Origin: Candidatus Levyibacteriota bacterium
Lineage (GTDB): Bacteria > Patescibacteriota > Microgenomatia > Levybacterales > UBA12049
Reading direction: 5' to 3'
DNA: 39,376 nt
NCBI GenBank assembly: GCA_030651475.1
Contig: JAUSEW010000005.1
Location: forward strand, 1 to 39,376
The notes beneath the pieces were generated by a model that searched no databases, had not been told where the DNA came from, and worked only from the letters and a program-made list of their open reading frames with translations. Shown here piece by piece: positions 15,190 to 22,788 of this stretch. Positions within the stretch are counted from its first letter, which is position 1. Each line of letters starts with the position of its first letter. A program made the translations under genes and the position numbers.

Positions 15190-15242
15190 ATTATATCCCC
15201 AGTTTTTTTATCTTGCAATAGGCTATTTGAAAAATGTATAAT
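15190..15242. promoter_or_regulatory. Divergent mreB / PEGA-gene promoters sharing one palindromic -35
   Basis: TTGCAA (15213-15218) is its own reverse complement. To the left, 17 bp away, lies TATAAT on the minus strand (15190-15195) for mreB. To the right, 18 bp away, lies TATAAT on the plus strand (15237-15242), 8 nt before the PEGA-gene ATG. One hexamer can thus serve both promoters, which would make them mutually exclusive. Confidence 0.7.
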
Positions 15243-15250
15243 AAGTAACC

Positions 15251-16432
15251 ATGTCAAGGCAGCTTATAACTTATATTGCAGTTTTCCTATTTCTGGCCAT
15301 CGGAACTACCATTGCCATCCTTTACGGCACAGGATATCGTCTAAATATAGGAAAGGGCAAGTTGGGTCTTTCAGGAACGGGTCTGCTCGTGGCAAAAAGC
15401 CAGCCGGACGGAGCATCCATATTGATAAATGACCATTTAACCACAGCAACTGATAATACAATAAATCTTGCGCCCGGAGAATATAAAATCAGAATTGTAA
15501 AAGACGGGTATTCTTCATGGGAAAAAACAATTCAAATACAAAAAGAGGTTGTAGACAAAATAGATGCTTTGCTTTTTAGCACCACGCCTAAGCTGGAAAG
15601 CATAACTGATATCGGCGTAGGAAATCCCGTAATGGATCCTTCTCGTACTCAAATTGCTTTTATTGTTGACAATCAGTCTCTTAAAAAAAGCGGGGTTTAC
15701 GTATTGGACATAAGCACAAGACCCATATTGACTCTTCAAAGCGCTTCGACTCAAATTGCAGATAATACCATTGGCAATTTTTCTCAAGCCAGTCTTTCTT
15801 GGTCGCCGGATGGAAAAGAAATTCTTGCAACAATATCTGCCGAGCAGTCTCAAACTACCTATTTATTTGAAGCTTCCGGATTTAACCAAAATCCCAAAGA
15901 CGTGACTGAAACCCTTACCAGCATTAACGCTTCTTGGCAAAAGCAAAAAGAAGATAAAGAAACATCCCGTATTGACGGCCTAAAACCAAAACTTAAACAA
16001 CTTATCTCTCAAAATTTCCGAATATTATCTTGGTCTCCGGATGAAACTAAAATTCTTTACACCGCCTCCCAATCCGCAACCATACCTTTAGTTATAATAC
16101 CTCCCCTACTGGGTACCGATGCTACTCCTGACCAAAGGGAAATAAAAAAAGATTCTGTTTATGTGTACGATATAAGCGAAGACAAAAACTATAAAATTAG
16201 TGGTGAAATGCTTGGCTTGAGCTGGTTTCCGGATTCAAAACACCTCATCTTTGTAAATAACCAGCAAATAAACATTATTGAATATGACGGCGGAAATAAA
16301 ACTACTATCTATGCCGGGCCTTTTATTGATAAATATGTATTCCCCTGGCCGGATGGATCAAGGCTGGTCATACTGACTAATTTCGGAAATCCCAACATCA
16401 CCCCAAATCTCTACACCGTAGGACTAAAGTAA
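15251..16432 (+). CDS. Membrane-anchored PEGA-domain, beta-propeller-like protein
   Basis: An N-terminal hydrophobic helix (LITYIAVFLFLAIGTTIAILYGTGY) anchors the protein, and the rest would be outside the cytoplasm. Residues ~49-105 form a PEGA domain (GLLVAKSQPDGASILINDHLTTATDNTINLAPGEYKIRIVKDGYSSWEKTIQIQ). This is followed by repeated propeller-type strands such as SLSWSPDGKEILATIS, ILSWSPDETKILYTAS and GLSWFPDSKHLIFVNN, as in TolB/WD40-like propellers. The function is unknown; such proteins often bind envelope polymers. It is divergent from mreB and shares its promoter region, suggesting co-regulation with cell-shape functions. Transcript likely leaderless. Confidence 0.88.
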   Translation: MSRQLITYIAVFLFLAIGTTIAILYGTGYRLNIGKGKLGLSGTGLLVAKSQPDGASILINDHLTTATDNTINLAPGEYKIRIVKDGYSSWEKTIQIQKEVVDKIDALLFSTTPKLESITDIGVGNPVMDPSRTQIAFIVDNQSLKKSGVYVLDISTRPILTLQSASTQIADNTIGNFSQASLSWSPDGKEILATISAEQSQTTYLFEASGFNQNPKDVTETLTSINASWQKQKEDKETSRIDGLKPKLKQLISQNFRILSWSPDETKILYTASQSATIPLVIIPPLLGTDATPDQREIKKDSVYVYDISEDKNYKISGEMLGLSWFPDSKHLIFVNNQQINIIEYDGGNKTTIYAGPFIDKYVFPWPDGSRLVILTNFGNPNITPNLYTVGLK

Positions 16433-16465
16433 ATGTGATAAAATACAGATAAAGTTTATCTCAAC

Positions 16466-16537
16466 GCCTCTATAGCTCAACGGATAGAGCAGACCCGTCC
16501 TAAGGGTACGATGGGGGTTCAATTCCTCCTGGAGGCA
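16466..16537 (+). tRNA. tRNA-Arg (anticodon CCT)
   Basis: A complete cloverleaf: acceptor GCCTCTA/TGGAGGC, D arm GCTC-AACGGATA-GAGC, anticodon loop GTCCTAA with CCT at positions 34-36, and T arm GGGGG-TTCAATT-CCTCC. The first anticodon-stem pair is a G-A mismatch. The discriminator is A and no CCA is encoded, so a CCA-adding enzyme is needed. Confidence 0.93.
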
Positions 16538-16548
16538 CAAAAAGCAAA

Positions 16549-16621
16549 CGGGGATTAGCGCAGTTGGTAGCGCGCACGGTTCGGGACCGTGAGGTCGGCA
16601 GTTCAAATCTGCCATCCCCGA
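16549..16621 (+). tRNA. tRNA-Pro (anticodon CGG)
   Basis: Cloverleaf: acceptor CGGGGAT/ATCCCCG, D arm GCGC-AGTTGGTA-GCGC, anticodon arm CACGG-TTCGGGA-CCGTG with CGG at 34-36, and T arm GGCAG-TTCAAAT-CTGCC. The discriminator is A and CCA is not encoded. It lies 11 bp after tRNA-Arg, so the two are probably co-transcribed. Confidence 0.95.
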
Positions 16622-16642
16622 CCCTTCGGCAAGCTCAGGGTC
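16620..16642 (+). repeat. GACCCT-AGGGTC palindromic repeat at the tRNA-Pro 3' end
   Basis: CCCTTCGGCAAGCTCAGGG flanked by complementary GA/TC forms a 6-bp stem directly overlapping the discriminator base. A relative of this word, on the opposite strand, sits inside leuS at 31373-31392. It might also work as a processing or termination hairpin, but no T run follows. Confidence 0.65.
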
Positions 16643-16709
16643 TTCGACACGAAAGCGAAAATTAATATTCCTCTTGCGCCTGTTGCCAAAACATGACATT
16701 ATAGAATGT

Positions 16710-17345
16710 ATGAAAAAGGTTGCAATTTGGGTTGGGGTTATAGTTATCATTACGGCAAGCATTTGGGGGTTGATTGCTCTTGTCAATTCACCTGCTCCAA
16801 CCTCAAGCATTAGTAATTTGCCTCCGGTTTCCAAAGACGATATAGCCACCGGACCAAAAGATGCCAAAGTTACGCTTGTTGAATATGCAGATTTCCAATG
16901 TCCGGCTTGCGCAGCATATCATCCTTTGGTAAAACAGCTTCTTTCGGACTTTCCTAAAGATATTTATTTTGTTTATAGATTTTTCCCGCTAACCAGCATT
17001 CACCAAAATGCCCTTCTTTCTTCTCAAGCGGGCTTTGCAGCTAATCTTCAGGGAAAATTTTGGCAAATGCATGATATGATTTACGAAAATCAAAAATCTT
17101 GGGCTACGCAAGGAAATGCAATGGAAATTTTTACAAGCTATGCCACAAAGATTAATCTTGATGTAGAAAAGTTTAAAAAAGATATCAATAGCGATGAGAC
17201 CAAAAAATTTGTCAATGATGAGCTCAATCAAGGCATAAGTATTGGGGTTAATTCTACTCCTACATTTTTTATAAATGGAAAAAAGATTCAAAATCCGAAC
17301 AGCTATGATGAATTTAAAAAACTCGTCCAGGACCAAATCAAATAA
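16710..17345 (+). CDS. DsbA-like membrane-anchored thiol oxidoreductase
   Basis: This enzyme would introduce disulfides into exported proteins. I take the ATG at 16710 (MKKVAIWVGVIVIITASIWGLIALVN), which provides an N-terminal membrane anchor; the track start at 16674 adds unrelated residues. The thioredoxin fold begins with DAKVTLVEYADFQCPACAAYHPLVKQLL, with the redox CPAC at 64-67. VNSTPTFFINGKKI supplies the cis-Pro loop (TP). It overlaps the following VKOR gene, which would reoxidise it. The spacing to a TATAGA hexamer 4 nt upstream is compatible with a leaderless start. Confidence 0.92.
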   Translation: MKKVAIWVGVIVIITASIWGLIALVNSPAPTSSISNLPPVSKDDIATGPKDAKVTLVEYADFQCPACAAYHPLVKQLLSDFPKDIYFVYRFFPLTSIHQNALLSSQAGFAANLQGKFWQMHDMIYENQKSWATQGNAMEIFTSYATKINLDVEKFKKDINSDETKKFVNDELNQGISIGVNSTPTFFINGKKIQNPNSYDEFKKLVQDQIK

Positions 17346-17760
17346 TATCCTGTTTCTTGTAATTGCGCTTTCATTCCTGGGGTTTATAGACGCAAGCTAT
17401 TTAACTATTCTCCATTACGAAAATGCTATTCCTCCTTGCTCTATTGCTCAAGGCTGCGAAACTGTCCTCACGAGTCAATTTGCTAACTTAGCCGGTATTC
17501 CAATCTCTCTTATCGGAAGTGCTTTTTATCTTGCTGCTATAATCCTTTCTTTAATCTTTATTGAGACAAAACGACAATTCATATTAAAATTGATTTTCGC
17601 AGTAATTTTTTTGGGAGCAATCTTTTCGCTAGGGCTTATTCTAGTGCAGATTTTTATTCTGAAAGCAATTTGTCAATATTGTCTTGTATCGGATTTTATC
17701 TCTTTGATACTGTTGGGGATAGTTATTTTTGGAATTAAGCGTCGCCTATTTCGTCCTTGA
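17305..17760 (+). CDS. VKOR-family quinone-linked disulfide oxidoreductase
   Basis: VKOR homologues reoxidise DsbA-like proteins and pass electrons to quinones. The protein has about four transmembrane helices. The periplasmic loop cysteines lie in PPCSIAQGCETVLTSQFANLAGIPISLIGS (C45, C51) and the active CQYC motif at 123-126. The start is uncertain: ATG at 17275, 17305 and 17308 are all in frame, and all overlap dsbA; I use 17305. The dsbA-vkor pair is a known functional unit. Its 3' end overlaps the convergent ndk gene by 26 bp. Confidence 0.9.
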   Translation: MMNLKNSSRTKSNNILFLVIALSFLGFIDASYLTILHYENAIPPCSIAQGCETVLTSQFANLAGIPISLIGSAFYLAAIILSLIFIETKRQFILKLIFAVIFLGAIFSLGLILVQIFILKAICQYCLVSDFISLILLGIVIFGIKRRLFRP

Positions 17761-18205
17761 GATAAACATCTTGGAGATCTTTTTTGTCCCAATTAAAGAC
17801 TTCATCTTTATTAAAAATCAACATTTCTTCTTTTTTGGCAATCTCAACACTTTCCGACGCATGAACAAGGTTATATTGCTGGCTCATGGCGAAATCTCCC
17901 CGGATCGTTCCGGGCTCCGCATCTCTGGCTTTGGTAATACCAATCATTTTTCTGATAGTTGCAACAGAATCCTTGCCTTCCCAAAGCATTGCCACAACCG
18001 GATATGATTTCATATAAGATTTCAAACCTCCGAAGAATGGCTTATCTTTGTGGTGCGCGTACCATTCATCCAAAATCGCATCGGATAAGGAAAGCATTTT
18101 AATGCCGATAAGTTTTAAGCCTTTTCGTTCAAACCTATGGATTATTTCACCGATCAGGCCTCTTTGAACTCCATCCGGTTTTACCAAAACAACACTTCTC
18201 TCCAT
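17735..18205 (-). CDS. ndk: Nucleoside diphosphate kinase
   Basis: Ndk moves gamma-phosphates between nucleoside di- and triphosphates through a phospho-His. The N-terminus ERSVVLVKPDGVQRGLIGEIIHRFERKGLKLIGIKML and the active-site segment NLVHASESVEIAKKE with His115 are characteristic. R85, T91-K92 and R102 of the nucleotide site also fit. At 156 aa it is full length. The active-site motif NxxHASES instead of NxxHGSDS is an accepted variant. It overlaps VKOR tail to tail. Its upstream region is a cluster of AACGCT repeats. Confidence 0.96.
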   Translation of the reverse strand: MERSVVLVKPDGVQRGLIGEIIHRFERKGLKLIGIKMLSLSDAILDEWYAHHKDKPFFGGLKSYMKSYPVVAMLWEGKDSVATIRKMIGITKARDAEPGTIRGDFAMSQQYNLVHASESVEIAKKEEMLIFNKDEVFNWDKKDLQDVYLKDEIGDA

Positions 18206-18206
18206 A

Positions 18207-18290
18207 CTTTATTAGCGTTTAGTTTGGAAGCGTTTAGTTTTATTAGTTTTAACTATACGCTAGACGCTAAATAACTAGACGCTTATCTAC
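18207..18290. repeat. Cluster of AACGCTA-type repeats upstream of ndk
   Basis: The 18206-18305 gap contains AGCGTTTAGT twice (18213 region and 18230 region) and, in the opposite sense, ACTATACGCTAGACGCTAAAT and CTAGACGCTTA. The same words build the 33-nt repeats at 33725 and 38436. The two orientations can pair with each other. Confidence 0.65.
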
Positions 18291-18305
18291 AACTCTAGCA
18301 GTTTC

Positions 18306-19586
18306 TTAAATCTTTGTCAAAAGGGCAATTGTATTAAGCGAAGTCGAAGGAAAGTTGCCGATTACTGCCAGATTCAAACCTGCCTTTACAAAATACTTCT
18401 TTGCAACGCTATAAACTTCTCCTGCTGTTACTTTATCTATGTTTTCTATAAAATTATCCGGACTCTTAATCTTTTTCTCCAGCAGCTCCTGGGAAGCATA
18501 AAATCCTGCTACAGACCTGCTGTCTTCCAATTCCAGCACCAGATGTCCTTTTATATACTCCTTCGCCTTCGTTAATTCTTCATCCTTAATCCTTAATCCT
18601 TTATCTTTAATCTTTTTGTGTTCTTCAAGAATCACAGCAACTGCTTCTTCTGCTCTTTTTGGGTCAACTCCTGCAAAAGAAACTAAACTCCCAACGTCTT
18701 GATACTGATCAGAATTGGTTCTCACATAATAACCCAATCCCCTTTTCTCTCTTACTTCATGAAAAAGCCTGCTGCTCATCCCTCCGCCCAAAATTGCAGC
18801 CAGAACATCCAAAGCATATCTATCCGGATGCTCCATCGGAACAGTTCGAAAACCCAAGGCAATATGCACTTGTTCTGTCTTTTTCTGTTTAATAAAAACC
18901 TCGGGTTTTTTTTGGTTCTCCACGACCTTTTTATATCGCAACGTATCAAACCTTTGCATTCCCTTAAAGTATTTCCCAATAAGTTTTTCCGCTTCATTTG
19001 AAGTAATTCCTCCTGCTGCAACCACGGTTATATTATCCGCGCTGTATAAACTCGCCATATATTTAACAAAATCTTCTCTTTGAATTTTTTTAATGACATC
19101 TTTTTCTCCTCCAACATCCCAACCCATTGGCGTATCTCCATATAAAAGCCTTTCGTAAATATCGCCGATTTTCCTGCTCGGCGTATCCTCGTAGAGGTTT
19201 AGTTCTTCCGAAATTACTCCTTTTTCTTTCTCTATTTCTTTTGGGTCAAGCTTGGAATTGGAAAGCATATCGGACAAAATATCCAAAGATAGTTCTATTT
19301 TGTCGCTTGCTGATTTGATGTAAAATCCGGTTGCCTCCTTACCTGTAAACGCATTGCATTCTCCGCCCATTCCATCAATTAAACTTGTAATATCTATAGC
19401 TGAAGGCCGTTTTTTGGTTCCCTTGAAAGCCATGTGCTCCAAAAAGTGGGAAATTCCATTGTTGCTTCTTACTTCATAACGGCTTCCTGCACCAACCATC
19501 ACCAAAACCGTAGCGGACTCAAAAGATGGCATTGGAATGGTAATTATCCGAAGTCCGTTTGGCAAAATGCTCCGCTTGAACTGCAT
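18306..19586 (-). CDS. M16-family zinc metallopeptidase
   Basis: A pitrilysin/processing-peptidase type protein. The inverted zinc motif HFLEH (H47, E50, H51) sits in SRYEVRSNNGISHFLEHMAFKGTKKRPS; the third ligand would be a Glu in EIEKEKGVISEELNLYED, about 76 residues on. The C-terminal inactive-like domain contains the family RLFHEVREKRGLGYYVRT block, used for substrate binding. At 426 aa it is a normal two-domain single-chain subunit. Two short repeat tracts are accommodated in frame: IKDKGLRIKDEE near residue 330 and the C-terminal segment around 18335. No partner M16 gene is adjacent. Confidence 0.93.
   Translation of the reverse strand: MQFKRSILPNGLRIITIPMPSFESATVLVMVGAGSRYEVRSNNGISHFLEHMAFKGTKKRPSAIDITSLIDGMGGECNAFTGKEATGFYIKSASDKIELSLDILSDMLSNSKLDPKEIEKEKGVISEELNLYEDTPSRKIGDIYERLLYGDTPMGWDVGGEKDVIKKIQREDFVKYMASLYSADNITVVAAGGITSNEAEKLIGKYFKGMQRFDTLRYKKVVENQKKPEVFIKQKKTEQVHIALGFRTVPMEHPDRYALDVLAAILGGGMSSRLFHEVREKRGLGYYVRTNSDQYQDVGSLVSFAGVDPKRAEEAVAVILEEHKKIKDKGLRIKDEELTKAKEYIKGHLVLELEDSRSVAGFYASQELLEKKIKSPDNFIENIDKVTAGEVYSVAKKYFVKAGLNLAVIGNFPSTSLNTIALLTKI
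18581..18616 (-). repeat. CCTTAAT tandem repeat inside the M16 peptidase gene
   Basis: CATCCTTAATCCTTAATCC is followed by TTTATCTTTAATC, i.e. four to five degenerate copies of a 7-8-nt unit. It is translated as KIKDKGLRIKDEE between a helix and the ELTKAKEY segment. Confidence 0.6.
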
Positions 19587-19650
19587 ACTTAACCCATTTT
19601 ACCATTTTTCAATGTATCGTGCCAAACTTTAATGAACAAACTCTTTCTGC

Positions 19651-19679
19651 TTGCGCTTAATGCTATTTTGTCCTATAAT
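19651..19679 (+). promoter_or_regulatory. Promoter of the 411-aa orphan
   Basis: TTGCGC (19651-19656), 17 bp and a perfect TATAAT (19674-19679). The leader would be about 18 nt and AT-rich, without a Shine-Dalgarno. Confidence 0.6.
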
Positions 19680-19704
19680 AACAACCTAATATTTATTTTT
19701 AAAA

Positions 19705-20940
19705 ATGGCTGTTGAAACATTAAAATCACCAACATCGCAATTAGACATACAAAAATCTGTTGATCTACCTATTCAAAGAGTTACCGTGGCAACTTCTTCA
19801 GAATTTGCAGACAAGAATCATTTAGTTCTTCTGATTGACGGTAAGCAAGAGATCTTAGTACTTAGACGGAAGCACTATGCAACAAACAACGTATCTTCTG
19901 CGATATTTAAAATAACCGGTATACATGAACTATATGCCGTCAGAAGCCTTGTCACCGAAGAAAGGAAAAATTTAAGAGTAAAAGCAAGTACCTGCAAAAA
20001 TGACAATGGAAGCGGCAGCTTAACCTATATGTTTGACCAAAAAAACTTCGTTTTGCTAATTAACGCTGTTCTGCCAGAGATGGAACTATTTAAGCCCATT
20101 CCCGGAGATCTGACTCTTCCAAATGGAAAGATAATACCCAAATCTAAACATGGTCTTGAAGATAATTTCCTGCATTACATTCTTAAAAAAGCAACGAAAA
20201 GGCCAGTGAAAAGATCAGAATTAGCTGCTAAGTTTCGTGGAGGCAAGTCCGAAGAGCAAGCATTGATTCGCTTTTATACACTAATGCATACCACAGACGA
20301 AAGGCTAGAGTCATTTAGATACCGTATTAGAAATACTGTCCCTCCTGGCGATACCATACGCCTCGGCAAACAACCCGAATATATATTGGAACCAATTTCA
20401 AATGGTCCAGATATAGTCAAAAGTAAGACATCTGCCCCCATTTTACCTCCCCCAAATAAAAACTTAACGTTGGGGGAACAAGAATTCATTGAAAAGGTCA
20501 AGGGGCAATTAGCATTAATTGCCACAGATGCTATATTGTCCCATATGCAGGCCGTACAAACAGAAAATCCAGGAAAAGAGGTTTTACGAACGGAAAATCT
20601 AGGACAAATTGAACCTAATCTTGGGAACTTTTTTCTACAATGGTTTTCTAAACGGCCTCATTCCAGGATCAATTTTTCCGACATAATTCAACATCAAGAA
20701 AATCAAGTAGAAAATTTCGAGAAGTTTTTTATCCGTTTTTTTAGGGAGGTTCTAGAAAGTGCCTCTGCAGCTCCAGAATATCAATCCACTCAAGGTTTGG
20801 AAGCTAACATTATAACTAACTACAGAGAGCTTAGGGAGAAAGGCTATACGGTAGAGGGAATTGTACGAAAAGTCTGCGGACATTTTCGCATAGAATACGA
20901 AGAGCCATCAAAACCAACTACATCTTCTCCGGCGAACTAA
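19705..20940 (+). CDS. Unrecognised 411-aa soluble protein
   Basis: I do not recognise this protein. It has no signal peptide or transmembrane segment. Three parts can be seen: an N-terminal alpha/beta region to ~130 (VTVATSSEFADKNHLVLLIDGKQEILVLRRKHYATNN), a middle region ~150-240 that resembles a winged-helix unit (LHYILKKATKRPVKRSELAAKFRGGKSEEQALIRFYTLMHT), then a proline linker (APILPPPNKN) and a helical C-terminal part. It has its own promoter. Its last 23 bp overlap, on the opposite strand, the displaced argS 3' end, so this gene and argS were probably overlapping convergent neighbours before the insertion at 20981-21051. Confidence 0.8.
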   Translation: MAVETLKSPTSQLDIQKSVDLPIQRVTVATSSEFADKNHLVLLIDGKQEILVLRRKHYATNNVSSAIFKITGIHELYAVRSLVTEERKNLRVKASTCKNDNGSGSLTYMFDQKNFVLLINAVLPEMELFKPIPGDLTLPNGKIIPKSKHGLEDNFLHYILKKATKRPVKRSELAAKFRGGKSEEQALIRFYTLMHTTDERLESFRYRIRNTVPPGDTIRLGKQPEYILEPISNGPDIVKSKTSAPILPPPNKNLTLGEQEFIEKVKGQLALIATDAILSHMQAVQTENPGKEVLRTENLGQIEPNLGNFFLQWFSKRPHSRINFSDIIQHQENQVENFEKFFIRFFREVLESASAAPEYQSTQGLEANIITNYRELREKGYTVEGIVRKVCGHFRIEYEEPSKPTTSSPAN

Positions 20941-20980
20941 TTCCTAGGAGATTTAAGCCATTTTTTATAATTATTCCGAC
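20918..20980 (-). pseudogene. Displaced, diverged 3' end of argS
   Basis: On the minus strand this reads VGIIIKNGLNLLGISSPEKM then TAG; intact argS ends VGQTIKNGLNLLGIQAPEKM then TAA. The 20 codons align without a gap, 16 residues are identical and most DNA differences are synonymous, so the copies diverged under selection rather than by recent duplication. The codon just upstream (20981-20983) is a stop and similarity ends there. It overlaps the 3' end of the 411-aa ORF by 23 bp. Confidence 0.87.
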
Positions 20981-20981
20981 C

Positions 20982-21048
20982 TAGCTACAAGAATAAATCA
21001 TACGATTTATATGACAACTTTTTTAGGCGATCGCAAAAATTAGTTGTC
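20982..21048. repeat. Conserved motif module with 36-bp inverted repeat, copy 2 (argS)
   Basis: ATGACAACTTTTTTAGGCGA (21011-21030) is identical to 6948-6967. The inverted repeat spans 21013-21048: outer arms GACAACT/AGTTGTC are perfect, and the centre GCGATCGC is an 8-bp palindrome. The left flank from 20982 (TAGCTACAAGAATAAAT) resembles the flank of copy 1. The module fills nearly the whole interval between the displaced and the intact argS ends, ending 3 bp before the argS stop. Confidence 0.75.
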
Positions 21049-21051
21049 CAA

Positions 21052-22779
21052 TTACATTTTTTCTGGCGCCTGAATGCCGAGAAGATTCAATCCATTTTTA
21101 ATAGTTTGGCCTACTACTTTGGTTAATAAAGTCCTTAATTCTTCATTTTCACTTCCAATTATCTTATGTTTTTCGTAGAAAAGATTAAATTTTTGCGCAA
21201 GATCAAAAAGATAATTGCAAAGAATATTCGGGGCAAAATTCTTCCCTGCTTCCTCCACTACTTCCGGAAACTTTATCAATGTCCGCAGCAACGAAACTTC
21301 TTCGGGTTTAAGATTCCGGAGTCGCTCCGCTCCCCAGAATGACGTCATTCTGGCTTGTCCAGAATCAATTCCAGTTTTTGCGAGCACGCTCTGCGTGCGA
21401 GCAAACGTATATTGAAGATATGGCCCCGAATTCCCCTGCATATTTAGAATTTCATCCCAATCAAAAACAATATCCTGCTCTGAATTTTTCTTAAGATCGT
21501 TCCATTTAATCGCTCCAATCCCAACCTCTTTTGCTACCAACAAGTCCTTATCTTTTGCCAAGCCAGCTGCTCTTTTTTCTGCTTCTGCCAAAACATCTTC
21601 GAGCCAAATAGTATTTCCCTTTCTCGTTGACATTTTTTTATCTTTGAACCTGTACAAGCCATGCTTGATATGGATTCTTTGTCCTTCTTTATACCATCCG
21701 AGCAGTTTTTCTACCTCAAACAGCTGTTTAAAATACAAAGATTGTTCCGCTCCTACCTCATTTATTACCACAACATCTTTTCCATATTTTTCCAGCCTGA
21801 ACTTATCTGTTGCCAGATCACGCGTAGCATAAAGAGTTGCTCCATCCTGTTTCATAATCATTAACGGCGGGTACTTGTCCTTCGGAAAGAATACCAATCT
21901 GGCTCCTTCACTTTCTTTCAAAAGACCTTTTTTTTCAAGATCGCTTATGACAATCCCCATTTTGTCTTCAAAAAATGACTCCCCGTATCCTGTTCCATTG
22001 TTTTCGGTAAATTTAACTCCAAGCTCCTCATAAATTTTTTTAAATTCCTTAAGCGACCAAACAACGCATTTTTCCCATAATCTTTTCGCTTCTATATCTC
22101 CGTCCTCAAGTTTCTTAAACCATTTCCTACCTTTCTCTTCCAAGCTGGGATTTTTTTCCGCTTCTTCGTGAAATTTTACATACAAATCCACAAGCAGTTT
22201 TATCGGGCGATCTGATTTATCAAGCTCTGATTCGTTTCCCCATTCTTTAATCGCGTAAATTTGTTTACCAAACTGCGTCCCCCAATCCCCCAAATGATTG
22301 TCCCGATAAACAGTCCAGCCTATTGCTTCAAGTAAATTGGCTATAGCGTCTCCAATAATAGTTGATCTTAAATGACCTACTGTGAATGGTTTTGCTATAT
22401 TTGGAGATGAATATTCTACTACTGTTTTAGTTGTTGTTTTTGATTGCGTCCCGAAATTTATTCCTTTATCAATCGCCTCCTGCAGCTCTTTAGTTAAATA
22501 TTCTTTTGACAACCAGAAATTAATGAAGCCGGGTTTCACTGCTTCAACTTTATCAATATTTGGCAATGTTGAATGTAAGCTATTTAGTTTTTCTACCAAT
22601 TCAAGAGCTAAATCAAAAGGGTTTTTCTTTAATATTTTTGAGGCAACTAACGCAACATTCGTTGAATAATCGCCATGCGCCTCGATTTTGGGATGTTCAA
22701 GGCTAATTTTGACATCTTTTATACCCATTTCATCCAAAGCCTTTTTCAGCGAAATTAGGATTTCTTCTTTTGCCAACAT
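21052..22779 (-). CDS. argS: Arginyl-tRNA synthetase
   Basis: A class I synthetase. The Add1 domain at the N-terminus (KIEAHGDYSTNVALVASKILKKNPFDLA) is followed by the catalytic core with the HIGH-type motif SSPNIAKPFTVGHLRSTIIGDAIANLLE. KDKKMSTRKGNTIWLEDVL is the KMSKS-like segment. The C-terminal DALR anticodon-binding domain ends KNGLNLLGIQAPEKM. At 575 aa it is full length. A palindrome-rich repeat block (21316-21367) encodes SGQARMTSFWGAERLRNLK at the start of the DALR domain. The last 20 codons exist again, diverged, just downstream. Its promoter overlaps that of the divergent response regulator. Confidence 0.96.
   Translation of the reverse strand: MLAKEEILISLKKALDEMGIKDVKISLEHPKIEAHGDYSTNVALVASKILKKNPFDLALELVEKLNSLHSTLPNIDKVEAVKPGFINFWLSKEYLTKELQEAIDKGINFGTQSKTTTKTVVEYSSPNIAKPFTVGHLRSTIIGDAIANLLEAIGWTVYRDNHLGDWGTQFGKQIYAIKEWGNESELDKSDRPIKLLVDLYVKFHEEAEKNPSLEEKGRKWFKKLEDGDIEAKRLWEKCVVWSLKEFKKIYEELGVKFTENNGTGYGESFFEDKMGIVISDLEKKGLLKESEGARLVFFPKDKYPPLMIMKQDGATLYATRDLATDKFRLEKYGKDVVVINEVGAEQSLYFKQLFEVEKLLGWYKEGQRIHIKHGLYRFKDKKMSTRKGNTIWLEDVLAEAEKRAAGLAKDKDLLVAKEVGIGAIKWNDLKKNSEQDIVFDWDEILNMQGNSGPYLQYTFARTQSVLAKTGIDSGQARMTSFWGAERLRNLKPEEVSLLRTLIKFPEVVEEAGKNFAPNILCNYLFDLAQKFNLFYEKHKIIGSENEELRTLLTKVVGQTIKNGLNLLGIQAPEKM
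21316..21398 (-). repeat. Palindromic repeat block inside argS
   Basis: It contains a GGAGTCGCTCCGCTCC stem-loop word, the perfect 20-nt palindrome CCAGAATGACGTCATTCTGG (21334-21353) and the hairpin GCACGC-TCT-GCGTGC (21384-21398). All are translated in frame within argS. Confidence 0.65.
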
Positions 22780-22788
22780 AGTTTTTTC

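Noticed and set aside
16620-16642. Terminator for the tRNA operon
   Set aside because: The hairpin has no T run and the same word occurs inside leuS, so it is better described as a dispersed repeat.
16424-16867. Minus-strand ORF of 147 aa
   Set aside because: It is antisense to the two tRNA genes and its middle part (MADLNCRPHGPEPCALPTALIP) is the typical false translation of tRNA sequence.
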